Source of the DNA: a virus | DNA length: 30,302 bases | Strand: one strand, 5' to 3' | Virus record (IMG/VR): IMGVR_UViG_3300006790_000075 | Coordinates: 1 to 30,302 of that record | Part shown: positions 7,801 through 16,230 of the stretch, piece by piece | How the letters are laid out: the number at the start of each line of letters is the position of its first letter | How positions within the stretch are numbered: position 1 is the stretch's first letter | Notes under the pieces: model-generated | What the model saw: the letters and a program-made list of their open reading frames with translations, nothing else | What the model was told of the DNA's origin: nothing | Databases searched by the model: none | Made by a program: the position numbers and the translations under genes

Positions 7801-8791
7801 CGGCATCTTCTACGCCCAGGGCGAAACGGACGCCTTCCTGCCCCGCCTCGCGGACAACTACGAGAACGCGATGCGGAAGCTCAAGGCAGCCATGCGTCAA
7901 GCGGTCAAGGAGCGCGGGCTGACCTCGCTAGACGAGGACAAGATTCCGTTCATCCACCCGCAGATCAAGAACTACGACATCTACCCTGGCACCGAGGTCG
8001 TGAACGCTGCGATCACGGCGCTTGCGGACGAAGACCCTTACAGCCGCACGGTCAGCGTGGACGGCGTAGACCTGCTACCTAACGACGTTCACTACACGGG
8101 CAAGGGCATGAGCCTGCTTGGCGACCGTTGCTACGAAGCCTGGAAGGACATCCAGCGTTCGGGCTCGTCGGAGGTAGACATCTGCAACCTCGCCCTCACC
8201 AACATCGGTGACAAGGCCACCGTTACCAGCATCAACCCGAGCGATGGAAGCCACCAAGCAGATCTTTGTGCTCGCTACTATCCCTTGGCCCGAGATCTGC
8301 TTCTGGAGCGCCATCGCTGGGACTTCACCATACGACACGTCAGCCCCGTGGCTCTCACTGCTAGCGGACGCACTGACTGGGCCTACGCCTTCAAGCTCCC
8401 GAGCAACTTTACGGGGGTCATCTCGGTCTTGCCGAAGGACTCGACAGACGACCAGATCACGCAGGGCACCGCGTCTCCGCAGCCCTTCGCGATTGAGTCG
8501 AACGCCAGCCTAGACCGCGTGCTCTACACGAACGAGCCCGAGGTAATCCTGCGTTACCAAGCCAAGGTCACCGACAGCACGAAGTTCAGCCAGATGTTCG
8601 TCCACGCTGTCTCCTGGCAACTGGCAAGCATGTTGGCGGGTGCGCTCATCAAGGGTGACGACGGCGCTGCTGCTGTGCAGAACGCTACGAGGATGGCGGA
8701 GTTCTACACCGAGAAGGCGGCGGCCTACGACAGCCGCAGCACCCGTGAGAAGCCGGTCGTGGACGGCAACATCAACCCCTGGGATCGCTAG
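4895..8791 (+). CDS. SGNH/sialate-esterase-like protein with long fibre insertion, fused to gp11-like head-tail adaptor
   Basis: This 1298-residue protein starts at GTG 4895, with GAGG seven bases upstream and an in-frame stop at 4883. Block I of the SGNH/SASA esterase family is at the very N-terminus (LVTGQSN, Ser13). Blocks II, III and V come about 870 residues later: GYKFYEHYG and AIGQSS (887-909), YAQGETD (973-979), and PNDVHYTGKG (His1066). Between them lie fibre-like beta modules near 307, 379, 500 and 768 (HGL..GD..F, then YYV..., then F.LYT), and a CISGESQNEGEARAL segment of the type seen in phage fibres. Residues 1093-1298 (VDICNLALTNIGDKATV, then LLLERHRWDF) match the gp11/tail-tubular-A adaptor family, which links portal to nozzle. 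Host-polysaccharide deacetylation is inferred. The Asp position of the DxxH motif reads Asn1063, with Asp next to it, so activity is uncertain. Confidence 0.75.
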   Translation: MAVRKFILVTGQSNATEEPPAQSWEDENPYLSLRSPQHVATKTPQFANGAYNDLITLPYTFNGGQQTGILGDGARSDSWQYVNVLGTASQALRYLTFYDPSASYFNSLAVTNTYPGTGRILEGSTSSSIKTSVSWQEDPSGIKITRQRTGQTHTINSTDTGATVTLDTPMLPAPEVGELFTYEVETCVPTDGQHSASQLAFKNTFGGISFFPSQETNLGKYTSYISDIRDSSGNALPMRVNCRSRLFQVGDAVTFENGAVGTVTYVGGVVAGAAGQKYVTRVGTPLETRDVANGDWDYTNNRINLSGHQLGDREPITFTPKADNTLPTEIEQGRTYYTATFDRNIDIPYTAWGAGLTALDPSAPNTAWETFDFTITITGHGLIDGDIVRFAAGGDFPTDDALVLPAADPALTPPVASTLYYVKRIDDDTFELYTDANLTGQDKTVSWDTVPTDGSVTLERITGNVTHNSFQIVKDTLTWTPDKYQAGTGDPVVYNIQITNHGLQNGEQVYFASGSNLPAADTSNEDVVAAQVDTTYYVFRVDADNFRLYTQPDYGLATLGGVQVGWDLTTTPSGGSTLRPRTFFAWDEKLAITAPASGTTSCTITRLDSYSDFYISDTLGGEELDSDGQSGRSPLVSLEGRQFANELLTVPTAIFRGSLTGLQARCISGESQNEGEARALNDIELAGTPPITYVNCDAFPVTPAAGDTFVIEPQNQVAEFHKWAMWLPWCPFEGKAQYDGPGLVAWLINSGGKNLFFSVAGLKAPVEVGMKVRLYTDGALPASLVAGRDYFVAEVTSLPGLFGVYGIELKANYDDTAKIAYSEDDFIDPAYFGVTTMFVVDQAGKGNPFPPGFNYPNHYATPRPYQPFDGPMFMAKQPSAAFHTSLGYKFYEHYGEVFNIALSAIGQSSVGHKEVRDVSTILTGHSWYDRMQFKSWSPGEPNNCFSRVLDTLDAAKTAFEAEGDTGECVGIFYAQGETDAFLPRLADNYENAMRKLKAAMRQAVKERGLTSLDEDKIPFIHPQIKNYDIYPGTEVVNAAITALADEDPYSRTVSVDGVDLLPNDVHYTGKGMSLLGDRCYEAWKDIQRSGSSEVDICNLALTNIGDKATVTSINPSDGSHQADLCARYYPLARDLLLERHRWDFTIRHVSPVALTASGRTDWAYAFKLPSNFTGVISVLPKDSTDDQITQGTASPQPFAIESNASLDRVLYTNEPEVILRYQAKVTDSTKFSQMFVHAVSWQLASMLAGALIKGDDGAAAVQNATRMAEFYTEKAAAYDSRSTREKPVVDGNINPWDR

Positions 8792-8793
8792 AG

Positions 8794-11700
8794 ATGCCGA
8801 AGACGCGCAAGGTTCAGCTTTCGTTCTCGGGTGGTGAGATCGACACCCAGATGTATGGGCGCATCGACGCCCAGCAGTATCAGTCGGGTCTTGCCACCTG
8901 CAAGAACTGGATGGTTGACCCTCGCGGTAGCCTGCGTCGGCGTCCTGGTATGCAGCGTGTAGCGGGCAGCCTGGACAGCACCAAGAAGTCTAGGCTGATC
9001 CCGTTTACCTACTCGGTGGATCAGCAGTTAGCCGTTGAGTTCACGGACCAGAAGGTCCGGCTGCACAGTTACGGCGGGACAATCGTGTGGGCAGACTTCC
9101 GAGAGTTCGACTCGGACGGCATCGACACAACCGAGAACGTCATCACGTTCAAGGATGACCACGGCTTTGAAGACCAGGAGCCCATCGTCTTCTACGCGGA
9201 GGACCACGACTTTGGGGCGCTACCCAACCCGCTGACCGACCCAGACGGCAACTACTTCGTCAGGTCTGTAGACGCCCGGTCTATCAAGATCTTCGACGCC
9301 GCGACTAACGGCAACGTAGTCCCACTGACTAGCACCGGAACCTCCGACAAGAAGTTCTACGCCTTCAAGAAAGGCAGCAGAGAAGGGTATGTTGGCAACG
9401 CTCGGGCCTACAAGCGTTACGACAACAGCACGGGGGCATCTGCAACAGCCCTTCTCCGTCTACCTACGACAGTCAATTCTAATTTCCTCCTCAACTTTAC
9501 GGGAGGCACGCTAGGTCCTGGCTCCACAGGCATCGGCAACGGCGTAGATCACGGCGATCTAAGGTTCTTCCAGGGCGAGGCTGTCGAACTTGTAGACCAA
9601 GTTGGCAACCCTTTGCCCGGCATCCCACGACCGTTGTTCGTGGACTACTTCGCCGCCGCCGTCAACACCAGCTTCAACTTCGGGCTCAGGACTGCGGAAG
9701 AGTATGTGAACACTCAAGCAGGCGGCAGGCCAAACACTTGGATCAACGCGACGACGCTTGAAAGCATCATCAACAACGCTGCTCTCACCGTCTCGCGCAT
9801 TCACATTCGGCAATACTGGCGCAAGGGCGACTACGGATACATCGGCATTCCTGGCGTCAACACAACCCTGCTCCACAAGGTTGTCAGATTCTCTAGCGCA
9901 ACATCTAGCGCCAACGCCAGTGGCTTTGTTGGCCAGATCGAGGACAAGTCTACAGAGGCATCAGACGACGGCGCTGTCGTCATCGCCACCCCGTTTACCG
10001 AGTCGGAACTGTTCGACATCGAATACGACCAGTCCGGTGACGTAGTAACGCTGACGCACCCGAACCACCGGCCCCATGAGTTGCGGCGCTACGGCGTGAT
10101 CGAGTGGGACGTTTCCGAAGTCGATTTCTCACCGCCGCTGCCTGCCCCGACTGGACTGGCAGGCACGCCCCAGCGTGGTCAGGCTTACCAAGTACTTGAT
10201 ACGTCTTCGCCTACGGCTGGCGTTGTCGAGTTTACGTTCAATGACCCCGTCCCGTTTACATATGGAGACACGGTGTATGTTAGGGGCGGCAGCAGCACGG
10301 CTTCAGGGTATGGCTCAGTTGCTGACTTGACCACTAGTGGAACAGCAGTCACTGGCATCCAATTAAGGCTGCCAAACGGCAGCCCGTGGCCCGTTCCCAC
10401 TCCGGTTGGCGCTGTCAGCGACGTATACTTCTACTACAGCGTTTCGACGGCAGATCCCGACGAAACCTACAAGGTTACGGCTGTAGACGAACGCGGCCAG
10501 GAGTCGCTGGGCTCCGATGAGTTCACGGTCCAAGACAACATCTTGGGTTCGCCGGGAGCCAGCAACGGATTGACTTGGAACTCTGTTAACGGGGCTCTGA
10601 GTTACAACGTCTACAAGAAGTTCAACGGCACGTTCGGGCTGATCGGCAGAGTAGACACCGAGCCGGGTGCGACTACTTACTCGTTTGAGGACGACGACAT
10701 CGGAGTCGATCCTTCTCAGTCGCTACTGATCGAAGATCAGCAGGTCGAAGACAGTTTCCAGCCGCGAGCTTCCGCTCGGTTCGAGCAGCGCAGGTGCTTT
10801 GGTGGTTCTCCAGCCCTGCCTCGCACGCTCTTTATGAGCCGCACGGGCACGGAGTCATCGTTCTCCTACCGCTTCCCTGTCCAGCCTGACGACCGCATCG
10901 CGGTGCAGGTAGCCTCGCGTGAAGCCCACGTCATCCGTCACATCGTTCCGGTCCAAGACCTGATCCTGATGACGCAGCAGGGTGAGTTCCGCGTTACAGC
11001 GATCAACAGTGACGCGATTACGCCGAGCACCATCGCGATCCGGCAGCAGTCCTACGTCGGCAGCAACAGCGTTCACCCGCAGATCGTCAACAACTCGATT
11101 GTCTTCTGCTCTGAGCGTGGCGGTCACGCCCGAGAGTTGAACTACAAAGTCGAGAATCAGGGCTACCTGACAGGCGACCTGAGCCTGCGGGCAGCGCACC
11201 TGTTCGACGGCTTCACGCTCAACGACCTCGCCTACTCCAAGGCCCCGATCCCGGTTCTGTGGTTTGTGTCCAGCAGCGGCAAGCTCCTGTGCTTGACCTA
11301 CATCCCCGAGGAGCGAGTGCTTGCGTGGCACCAGCACGAAACAGACGGGGCAATCGAGAGCGTCTGTAGCGTCTCAGAGGGCAACTACGACAACCTCTAC
11401 GTCATCGTCAAGCGCGGCGATGATCGGAGCGTAGAACGCATCGTGCAAGTCCGTGAGGAGACTTTGGACGACGCGATCTACCTGGACTCCAGCGTCTGCA
11501 AGGACAACATCAACACGGGGACTAGCCAAGTGCTAATCACCAGTGATGGCCGGATGGCGAAGGGCGAGACGGTTACGGTCAACGCCGTGGCTGCGGATGG
11601 TCAGACCCCGGTCTTGGACGTGTTCAGCACCAGCGACATCGGGGACGAGGTGGAGGTGACGCATGGGACAGGCCGTTATCGCCTGCGCCTAGACTCGTTC

Positions 11701-13044
11701 ATCCCCACGGTCGAGCGGTCGGGTCGTATTCACTACACGGGTGATTCTCTAGGCGCGACCTCGAACACGCCTCACTGGGATGCCGGGAATGTCGCCACGT
11801 TCTACGACAGTGACGAGCACCCTATCGTCAACGACGAACTGGTCAGGATGTCTTCGACAGGCACTCTGCCTACGGGGCTATCGTCTGCGACCAACTACTA
11901 CGCTTTAGAAGTCACGCAGGACGCCAGCTTTACAATCAACTCTGGATTCCGTGGCATCCTATTGTCTTCGGCATCACACACCTTGAAAGACGGCGAAGGC
12001 GTCAAGATTAGCACGACAGGCACAATGCCTAGCGAGCTTGACCCAGACCAAGAGTATTTTGTCGGAATCTTCGGCAGCGCGGGCTTTTACCGACTGTATC
12101 TCGACCGCATTAATGCTCTGAATGGAAGCAACATCAACGTAGTCCAGTTTACAGGCGGCAGTGGCACGGTCACGGTTCGCAGGACTCGGAGTCTGCGCCT
12201 GCAAACCGTAGCATCTAGCGGGACACCAGTCAGTTGGACTGGCGCGGGCACTGGCGAGCACTCAGTCGTGCGCTCAGTCTACCGCGAAAGCAGCGACCAG
12301 CCTCACGGGTTGGCTACCGGCGACCTTGTCCGCACAGGATCAGATGTCCCTGGAGGCTTAGACGCTAACACGGTCTACTACGTCATCAGGGACTCAGCCG
12401 AAGAGTTCCGGTTTGCTACGTCTGCGTCAAACGCGGAAGCCGGAACGGCTGTGACGCTAACATCTCCGCCGTCTAGTGGGTTGCTGACAGTCACAGTTGG
12501 AGCCGAACTGAGCGAGGCTCAGTGCAAGGGCACGCTGCTTGAAGACTGGCCTCGCACCCTCAAGGGCACGCCGACGCCTAACTGGGCGTTTGCCCGCAAG
12601 GTCTTCTCAGGCTTCATCCACCTTGCAGGTCAGACCATCACGGTCTTGACCCGAGGCGGCAAGACGGAATCTGTAACGGTTGCGGCGGATGGCACCGTGA
12701 CCCTGAGTGACCGGGTCGTCAAGATCTGCGGTGGTCTGCCCTACACGTCACAGGCCAAGACCCTGCCCATGAGCCTGGAGATCGAGGCTGGAGCGCAGGG
12801 CAGGACCAAGAGCGTCAACCAAGTCTTCGTGCGTGTCGAGGACACAGGCGCGTTGCAGGTGGGCATGGACGAGGCGGACCTCAAGTCTGTCACGGAGTTG
12901 AGTAACACGGCGCTGAAGACGGGCGAGTTCCGCACCAGCGTCCCGTCTACCTGGGACGAGGAGGGTCAGATCGTGGTGGAAGCCACGGGTGCTGCGCCTG
13001 CGTCCCTGTTAAACATCACGACCCAGGTGTCGCTCGGAGACTAG
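8794..13044 (+). CDS. Giant tail nozzle protein (tail tubular protein B / gp12-like)
   Basis: This 1416-residue protein begins with the family signature LSFSGGEIDTQMYGRIDAQQ, followed by GLATCKNWMVDPRGSLRRRPG, typical of gp12/P22 gp10-like nozzle proteins. A fibronectin-like unit (YKVTAVDERGQESLGS, then LSYNVYKKFNGTFGLIGRVD) at about 560-630 precedes the conserved propeller region (ASARFEQRRCFGGSPALPRT, QGEFRVTAINSDAITP, NSIVFCSERGGHARELNY). T7 gp12 is about 790 residues. The excess here is insertions of HGL..GD-type modules near residues 122, 1007, 1060 and 1170, resembling those in the upstream adaptor fusion. It starts two bases after the previous stop. It forms the tube through which DNA leaves and likely contacts the adaptor and fibres. 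Confidence 0.8.
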   Translation: MPKTRKVQLSFSGGEIDTQMYGRIDAQQYQSGLATCKNWMVDPRGSLRRRPGMQRVAGSLDSTKKSRLIPFTYSVDQQLAVEFTDQKVRLHSYGGTIVWADFREFDSDGIDTTENVITFKDDHGFEDQEPIVFYAEDHDFGALPNPLTDPDGNYFVRSVDARSIKIFDAATNGNVVPLTSTGTSDKKFYAFKKGSREGYVGNARAYKRYDNSTGASATALLRLPTTVNSNFLLNFTGGTLGPGSTGIGNGVDHGDLRFFQGEAVELVDQVGNPLPGIPRPLFVDYFAAAVNTSFNFGLRTAEEYVNTQAGGRPNTWINATTLESIINNAALTVSRIHIRQYWRKGDYGYIGIPGVNTTLLHKVVRFSSATSSANASGFVGQIEDKSTEASDDGAVVIATPFTESELFDIEYDQSGDVVTLTHPNHRPHELRRYGVIEWDVSEVDFSPPLPAPTGLAGTPQRGQAYQVLDTSSPTAGVVEFTFNDPVPFTYGDTVYVRGGSSTASGYGSVADLTTSGTAVTGIQLRLPNGSPWPVPTPVGAVSDVYFYYSVSTADPDETYKVTAVDERGQESLGSDEFTVQDNILGSPGASNGLTWNSVNGALSYNVYKKFNGTFGLIGRVDTEPGATTYSFEDDDIGVDPSQSLLIEDQQVEDSFQPRASARFEQRRCFGGSPALPRTLFMSRTGTESSFSYRFPVQPDDRIAVQVASREAHVIRHIVPVQDLILMTQQGEFRVTAINSDAITPSTIAIRQQSYVGSNSVHPQIVNNSIVFCSERGGHARELNYKVENQGYLTGDLSLRAAHLFDGFTLNDLAYSKAPIPVLWFVSSSGKLLCLTYIPEERVLAWHQHETDGAIESVCSVSEGNYDNLYVIVKRGDDRSVERIVQVREETLDDAIYLDSSVCKDNINTGTSQVLITSDGRMAKGETVTVNAVAADGQTPVLDVFSTSDIGDEVEVTHGTGRYRLRLDSFIPTVERSGRIHYTGDSLGATSNTPHWDAGNVATFYDSDEHPIVNDELVRMSSTGTLPTGLSSATNYYALEVTQDASFTINSGFRGILLSSASHTLKDGEGVKISTTGTMPSELDPDQEYFVGIFGSAGFYRLYLDRINALNGSNINVVQFTGGSGTVTVRRTRSLRLQTVASSGTPVSWTGAGTGEHSVVRSVYRESSDQPHGLATGDLVRTGSDVPGGLDANTVYYVIRDSAEEFRFATSASNAEAGTAVTLTSPPSSGLLTVTVGAELSEAQCKGTLLEDWPRTLKGTPTPNWAFARKVFSGFIHLAGQTITVLTRGGKTESVTVAADGTVTLSDRVVKICGGLPYTSQAKTLPMSLEIEAGAQGRTKSVNQVFVRVEDTGALQVGMDEADLKSVTELSNTALKTGEFRTSVPSTWDEEGQIVVEATGAAPASLLNITTQVSLGD

Positions 13045-13045
13045 C

Positions 13046-13738
13046 ATGAGCTTTAACCAACCACAGGGTCCGACTTCTCTACGAGGCCGGACTTATGCCC
13101 AAGCCCAGGAGATTGGGGCTGCCGAGTCTGCCGCGAAAGTCCAAGCCCAGTTAGATCAAGCTAAGAGCATCCAAAGTGCTGGCCTGATTTCTCAGATCGG
13201 CGGTGCCATCACGCAGGAGATCGCCAACTACTACTCTGCCAAGCAAGCCCAGTATGAAGCAAAGTCGCGGGCGTCTTCCATGCGGTTCCAGGCCGACATG
13301 GCGAACATCAGCGCGAGCATGGCGCAGGAAGATGCGGCCAGTATTCTGGAGGCGGGGCAGCAGCAGAAGGCGCAGCTAGCCATGCGCGCTGGGCTGGAGA
13401 TGGCACAGGAACTAACTCGTCAGGGTGCTCGCGGCATCCAGATCGGGGTGGGGTCGGCTGCCGAAACGCAGGCTAGCCTGGATCTAGTCAAGGAGATCGA
13501 CCTCTACAACATCGACACTAACGCGCTGCGTCAGGCGCAGGCCAAAAGGACGCAGGCGGTAAACCTCCGTGCTCAGGGGCTTCTGGGTCAGGTGTCCGCC
13601 TCGAACATGGAGCGCATGGCTGACACCGGATCTACAGCAGCCACGTTGCTTAGTGGCGCTGGCCGCATTGGTAGCGAGTTCATGCTTTACCGCGCCACGC
13701 AAGCCAACCGTAACCCGCGACTCAACTACTTCCGCTAA
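13046..13738 (+). CDS. Internal virion protein, T7 gp14-like
   Basis: This 230-residue protein is mostly helical and rich in Ala, Gln, Ser and Met (SAKQAQYEAKSRASSMRFQA, then EAGQQQKAQLAMRAGLEMAQ). A glycine-rich GIQIGVGSAAETQASLDLV block sits in the middle and TLLSGAGRIGSEF near the end. Length, composition and place after the nozzle gene fit gp14-like ejection proteins, which enter the host outer membrane during DNA delivery in T7. Residues 7-21 (QGPTSLRGRTYAQAQ) recur almost unchanged at 244-258 of the next protein. The start is one base after the nozzle stop and the stop overlaps the next start (TAATG). Confidence 0.65.
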   Translation: MSFNQPQGPTSLRGRTYAQAQEIGAAESAAKVQAQLDQAKSIQSAGLISQIGGAITQEIANYYSAKQAQYEAKSRASSMRFQADMANISASMAQEDAASILEAGQQQKAQLAMRAGLEMAQELTRQGARGIQIGVGSAAETQASLDLVKEIDLYNIDTNALRQAQAKRTQAVNLRAQGLLGQVSASNMERMADTGSTAATLLSGAGRIGSEFMLYRATQANRNPRLNYFR

Positions 13739-16230
13739 TGCCTAGAGTTCCCAGTGTCGGGCTGTCGCCCACGTCGCGACCGCAGTTCCAAGCGCCGGGG
13801 GTCGTGGCGTTCCAAGGCGGCCCCGAGTTGCAGCAGATCGCCAGGGGTGGTGCTCGCCTGGAGCGTATCGGTCGGATCGTTGGGCAGATCGGCATTGAGG
13901 TCGAGGACAAGGTCAACGATGCCCGTGCGATGGAAGCGACCAACACCTTTGAGAATGGTGTTGCTCAGGCATTCTTGGAGTATCAGCAACTAAAGGGCAA
14001 GGATGGCGTAGACGGCTACGAGAACTTCCAGAAGCAAGTCGAGGAACTGCAAGACGGCGCGGGTTCTCTGTTGATGAACGACATGCAGCGTGCGTCTGCC
14101 ATGCCGATCTTTGACAAGATCAACAGCCGGTTCAGCCTGCGTGCTCAAGAGCACTACATGGGTGCCGCTGCCGAATACAAGCAGCAGCAAGTCGTAGCCG
14201 AGCGCATCAAACTGGAAGACGCTCTGAGGTCGGAGCCACTGGGAGCCAACTCGGTTGCCCTGTTCATGCGCCTGCGTCAGAACTTGGCGAAGGAAGCCGA
14301 GGGCCTGGGCTACAGCGAAGACCGCCTAGACACTCACGTCCTTGAAGGGACGAGCAAGTTGGTCAACGACTTGTTCAACCACTACGCGGACAGTGATCGT
14401 CCCGAGGATGCCTTGGCATTCCTCAAGGCTGTCGAGGTGTTCGAGCAGTCCCCGATGGCGTCAAAACAGGGGCCGACCTCACTGCGGGGCAAGACCTACG
14501 CGGAAGCTCAGGCTGCGGCTAAGGCAGACCAGACGCCCGTGGGCGCGGTGATGTTCGACAGCACACGCAGCGCGCTCCAGAAGAAGGCGCAAAAGCTGGG
14601 CATGGACACCTGGGCCATGAGAACCGTGGACAGCTACAAGTCCGCGAGCGAAGCATACGAAGATTCCCAGTCTAAGTTCGATTCCGGCGAATGGACGGCG
14701 TCACAGCGTGAGGCTGTTGAAAAGCGCACCGCGTCAGTGTTTGACCGCAAGCAGACCCTTAGCATTCGTAACGCCAACGAAACCGAGGAGAATGCAAAAA
14801 GTGAATACCTGAACAAGGGGGAGATCAGCCAAGACACTAGAGACGCCTTGGACAATGTTCATAAACTCGACGACTTTGTCGGCTGGGCTCGTCAGTTCAA
14901 CCGTGGCCAGACCACTGTCGATGGGGATCCAGATAAGTGGGCTGCCTTCCAGGTCCACTGGGACAACGACTCTGGAGTTAAAAAGAAGGCTGCCGGAATA
15001 CGCACCCGAAAAGACCTGGGTGCTGTTTTCTTCGAGGCCAAGGGTAACGGTGCCTCCCGTGACGAAGCCCTAGCTTGGACGAAGAGGGTTGCCAACGCCT
15101 CCAACTTGGGGGTCACCGTAGACGTAAACGAAGAGTTGCGCGACCAAGGCATCGGCACCGTCGAAGATCGTCAGCAATACGCAACCCGGTGGTTTAGCGG
15201 TCAGTGGGATCCGCTTATCGAAAAGGCCAAAGAGGAGGGGGACTCTAAGGGTAGTAAGGCCGTCTTGGCGTTGAAGTCTAGTAGACAGAGTCAGTTTGCA
15301 GAGGCGTATAACAAGAAGGTTCGGGAACTGGCTGCCCTAGATACTGGTCTTCAGGGAGAGAAGTTGCTGGAGCGTGCTCGCAGAGAAGCCTGGGAAGACG
15401 GCATCCGAACCTACGAGGTCGGCGGGGAGACTCGAAAGATCAACACTTGGACGGCGCTGCCTTCCGAGATCGAAGCCGCCACCATTGCAGCATCTCCTGT
15501 TGGCACACTTAGCACCCTAGAGGGTTATGCAACTACGAAACGTATCGTGGGGGAGCCAGAAGATGAGCGTCGCCAGCAGACGATTCTGGAAGCTGCGGAG
15601 CAAAGGTTCGTAAGCGAAAACATGCCAGCGGCGATGCTAGCGGAGTATGCACAAGGCCGGGCAGATCTAGCACGCAACACGTATGCGGCTCTTCGCATGA
15701 TGGGGGTGCAGCAGATGTTCTCGGGAGCCATGGCTACAGCGGCATCTGCCCAGGCTTTCCCGCCCATGCCGCAACGTGCGGCGCTGGACATTGACTCTCC
15801 AGCCGGTCAGTTCCGACTCTTGCAAATTGCTCAACAGATACAGTTAGAGGACACCGATTCTTTTACGGATGGGGAACGGCAACAGCAACTCAAGCGCGAG
15901 CTTTGGTCCGCCATCAATCAAGACATTGAGATCGACAACTGGTTGACCGAAGCCAGAGACAATTACTTTAAGGGCAGGGCGTTCCTGTCAGACCCAGGTG
16001 CAGTTAGCTTCTTAGAAGACCGATACAGGAATGAGGGTGGCCGTCCCCGAAACTATTGGAGGACTAGAGGCTTGACGGACGAGTCTTTCGAGGAAGTGCT
16101 AAGGCTGCACCCCACGTTCGCGACGGCTCGCTCAGGCAGCCCAACATTCACGTTGAATCGGAAGCAGTATTGGACGGCCCAACCCTTCCCTGAAGAAATG
16201 CAGCCGGAATCGTCGGAGGTCGGACGATGA
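13738..16230 (+). CDS. Internal virion protein, T7 gp15-like
   Basis: This 830-residue, largely helical, charged protein starts in a TAATG overlap. Its N-terminus (VGLSPTSRPQFQAPGVVAFQ, then QQIARGGARLERIGRIVGQI) fits the beginning of phage inner-core proteins. It sits between the gp14-like and gp16-like genes, and its length is near T7 gp15 (747 residues). At residues 240-258, MASKQGPTSLRGKTYAEAQ repeats the start of the preceding protein and begins with a methionine, as if a second reading unit had been joined here. No enzyme motif is visible. From about 14,740 to 16,200 the codon use looks less biased, with AGG and AGA appearing. The role in DNA ejection is inferred from order and family. 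Confidence 0.6.
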   Translation: MPRVPSVGLSPTSRPQFQAPGVVAFQGGPELQQIARGGARLERIGRIVGQIGIEVEDKVNDARAMEATNTFENGVAQAFLEYQQLKGKDGVDGYENFQKQVEELQDGAGSLLMNDMQRASAMPIFDKINSRFSLRAQEHYMGAAAEYKQQQVVAERIKLEDALRSEPLGANSVALFMRLRQNLAKEAEGLGYSEDRLDTHVLEGTSKLVNDLFNHYADSDRPEDALAFLKAVEVFEQSPMASKQGPTSLRGKTYAEAQAAAKADQTPVGAVMFDSTRSALQKKAQKLGMDTWAMRTVDSYKSASEAYEDSQSKFDSGEWTASQREAVEKRTASVFDRKQTLSIRNANETEENAKSEYLNKGEISQDTRDALDNVHKLDDFVGWARQFNRGQTTVDGDPDKWAAFQVHWDNDSGVKKKAAGIRTRKDLGAVFFEAKGNGASRDEALAWTKRVANASNLGVTVDVNEELRDQGIGTVEDRQQYATRWFSGQWDPLIEKAKEEGDSKGSKAVLALKSSRQSQFAEAYNKKVRELAALDTGLQGEKLLERARREAWEDGIRTYEVGGETRKINTWTALPSEIEAATIAASPVGTLSTLEGYATTKRIVGEPEDERRQQTILEAAEQRFVSENMPAAMLAEYAQGRADLARNTYAALRMMGVQQMFSGAMATAASAQAFPPMPQRAALDIDSPAGQFRLLQIAQQIQLEDTDSFTDGERQQQLKRELWSAINQDIEIDNWLTEARDNYFKGRAFLSDPGAVSFLEDRYRNEGGRPRNYWRTRGLTDESFEEVLRLHPTFATARSGSPTFTLNRKQYWTAQPFPEEMQPESSEVGR

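Noticed and set aside
6740-7900. Long minus-strand open frame of 386 codons
   Set aside because: Lies entirely inside the adaptor-fusion gene; arginine/valine-rich with no domain pattern, a shadow caused by GC-rich codons.
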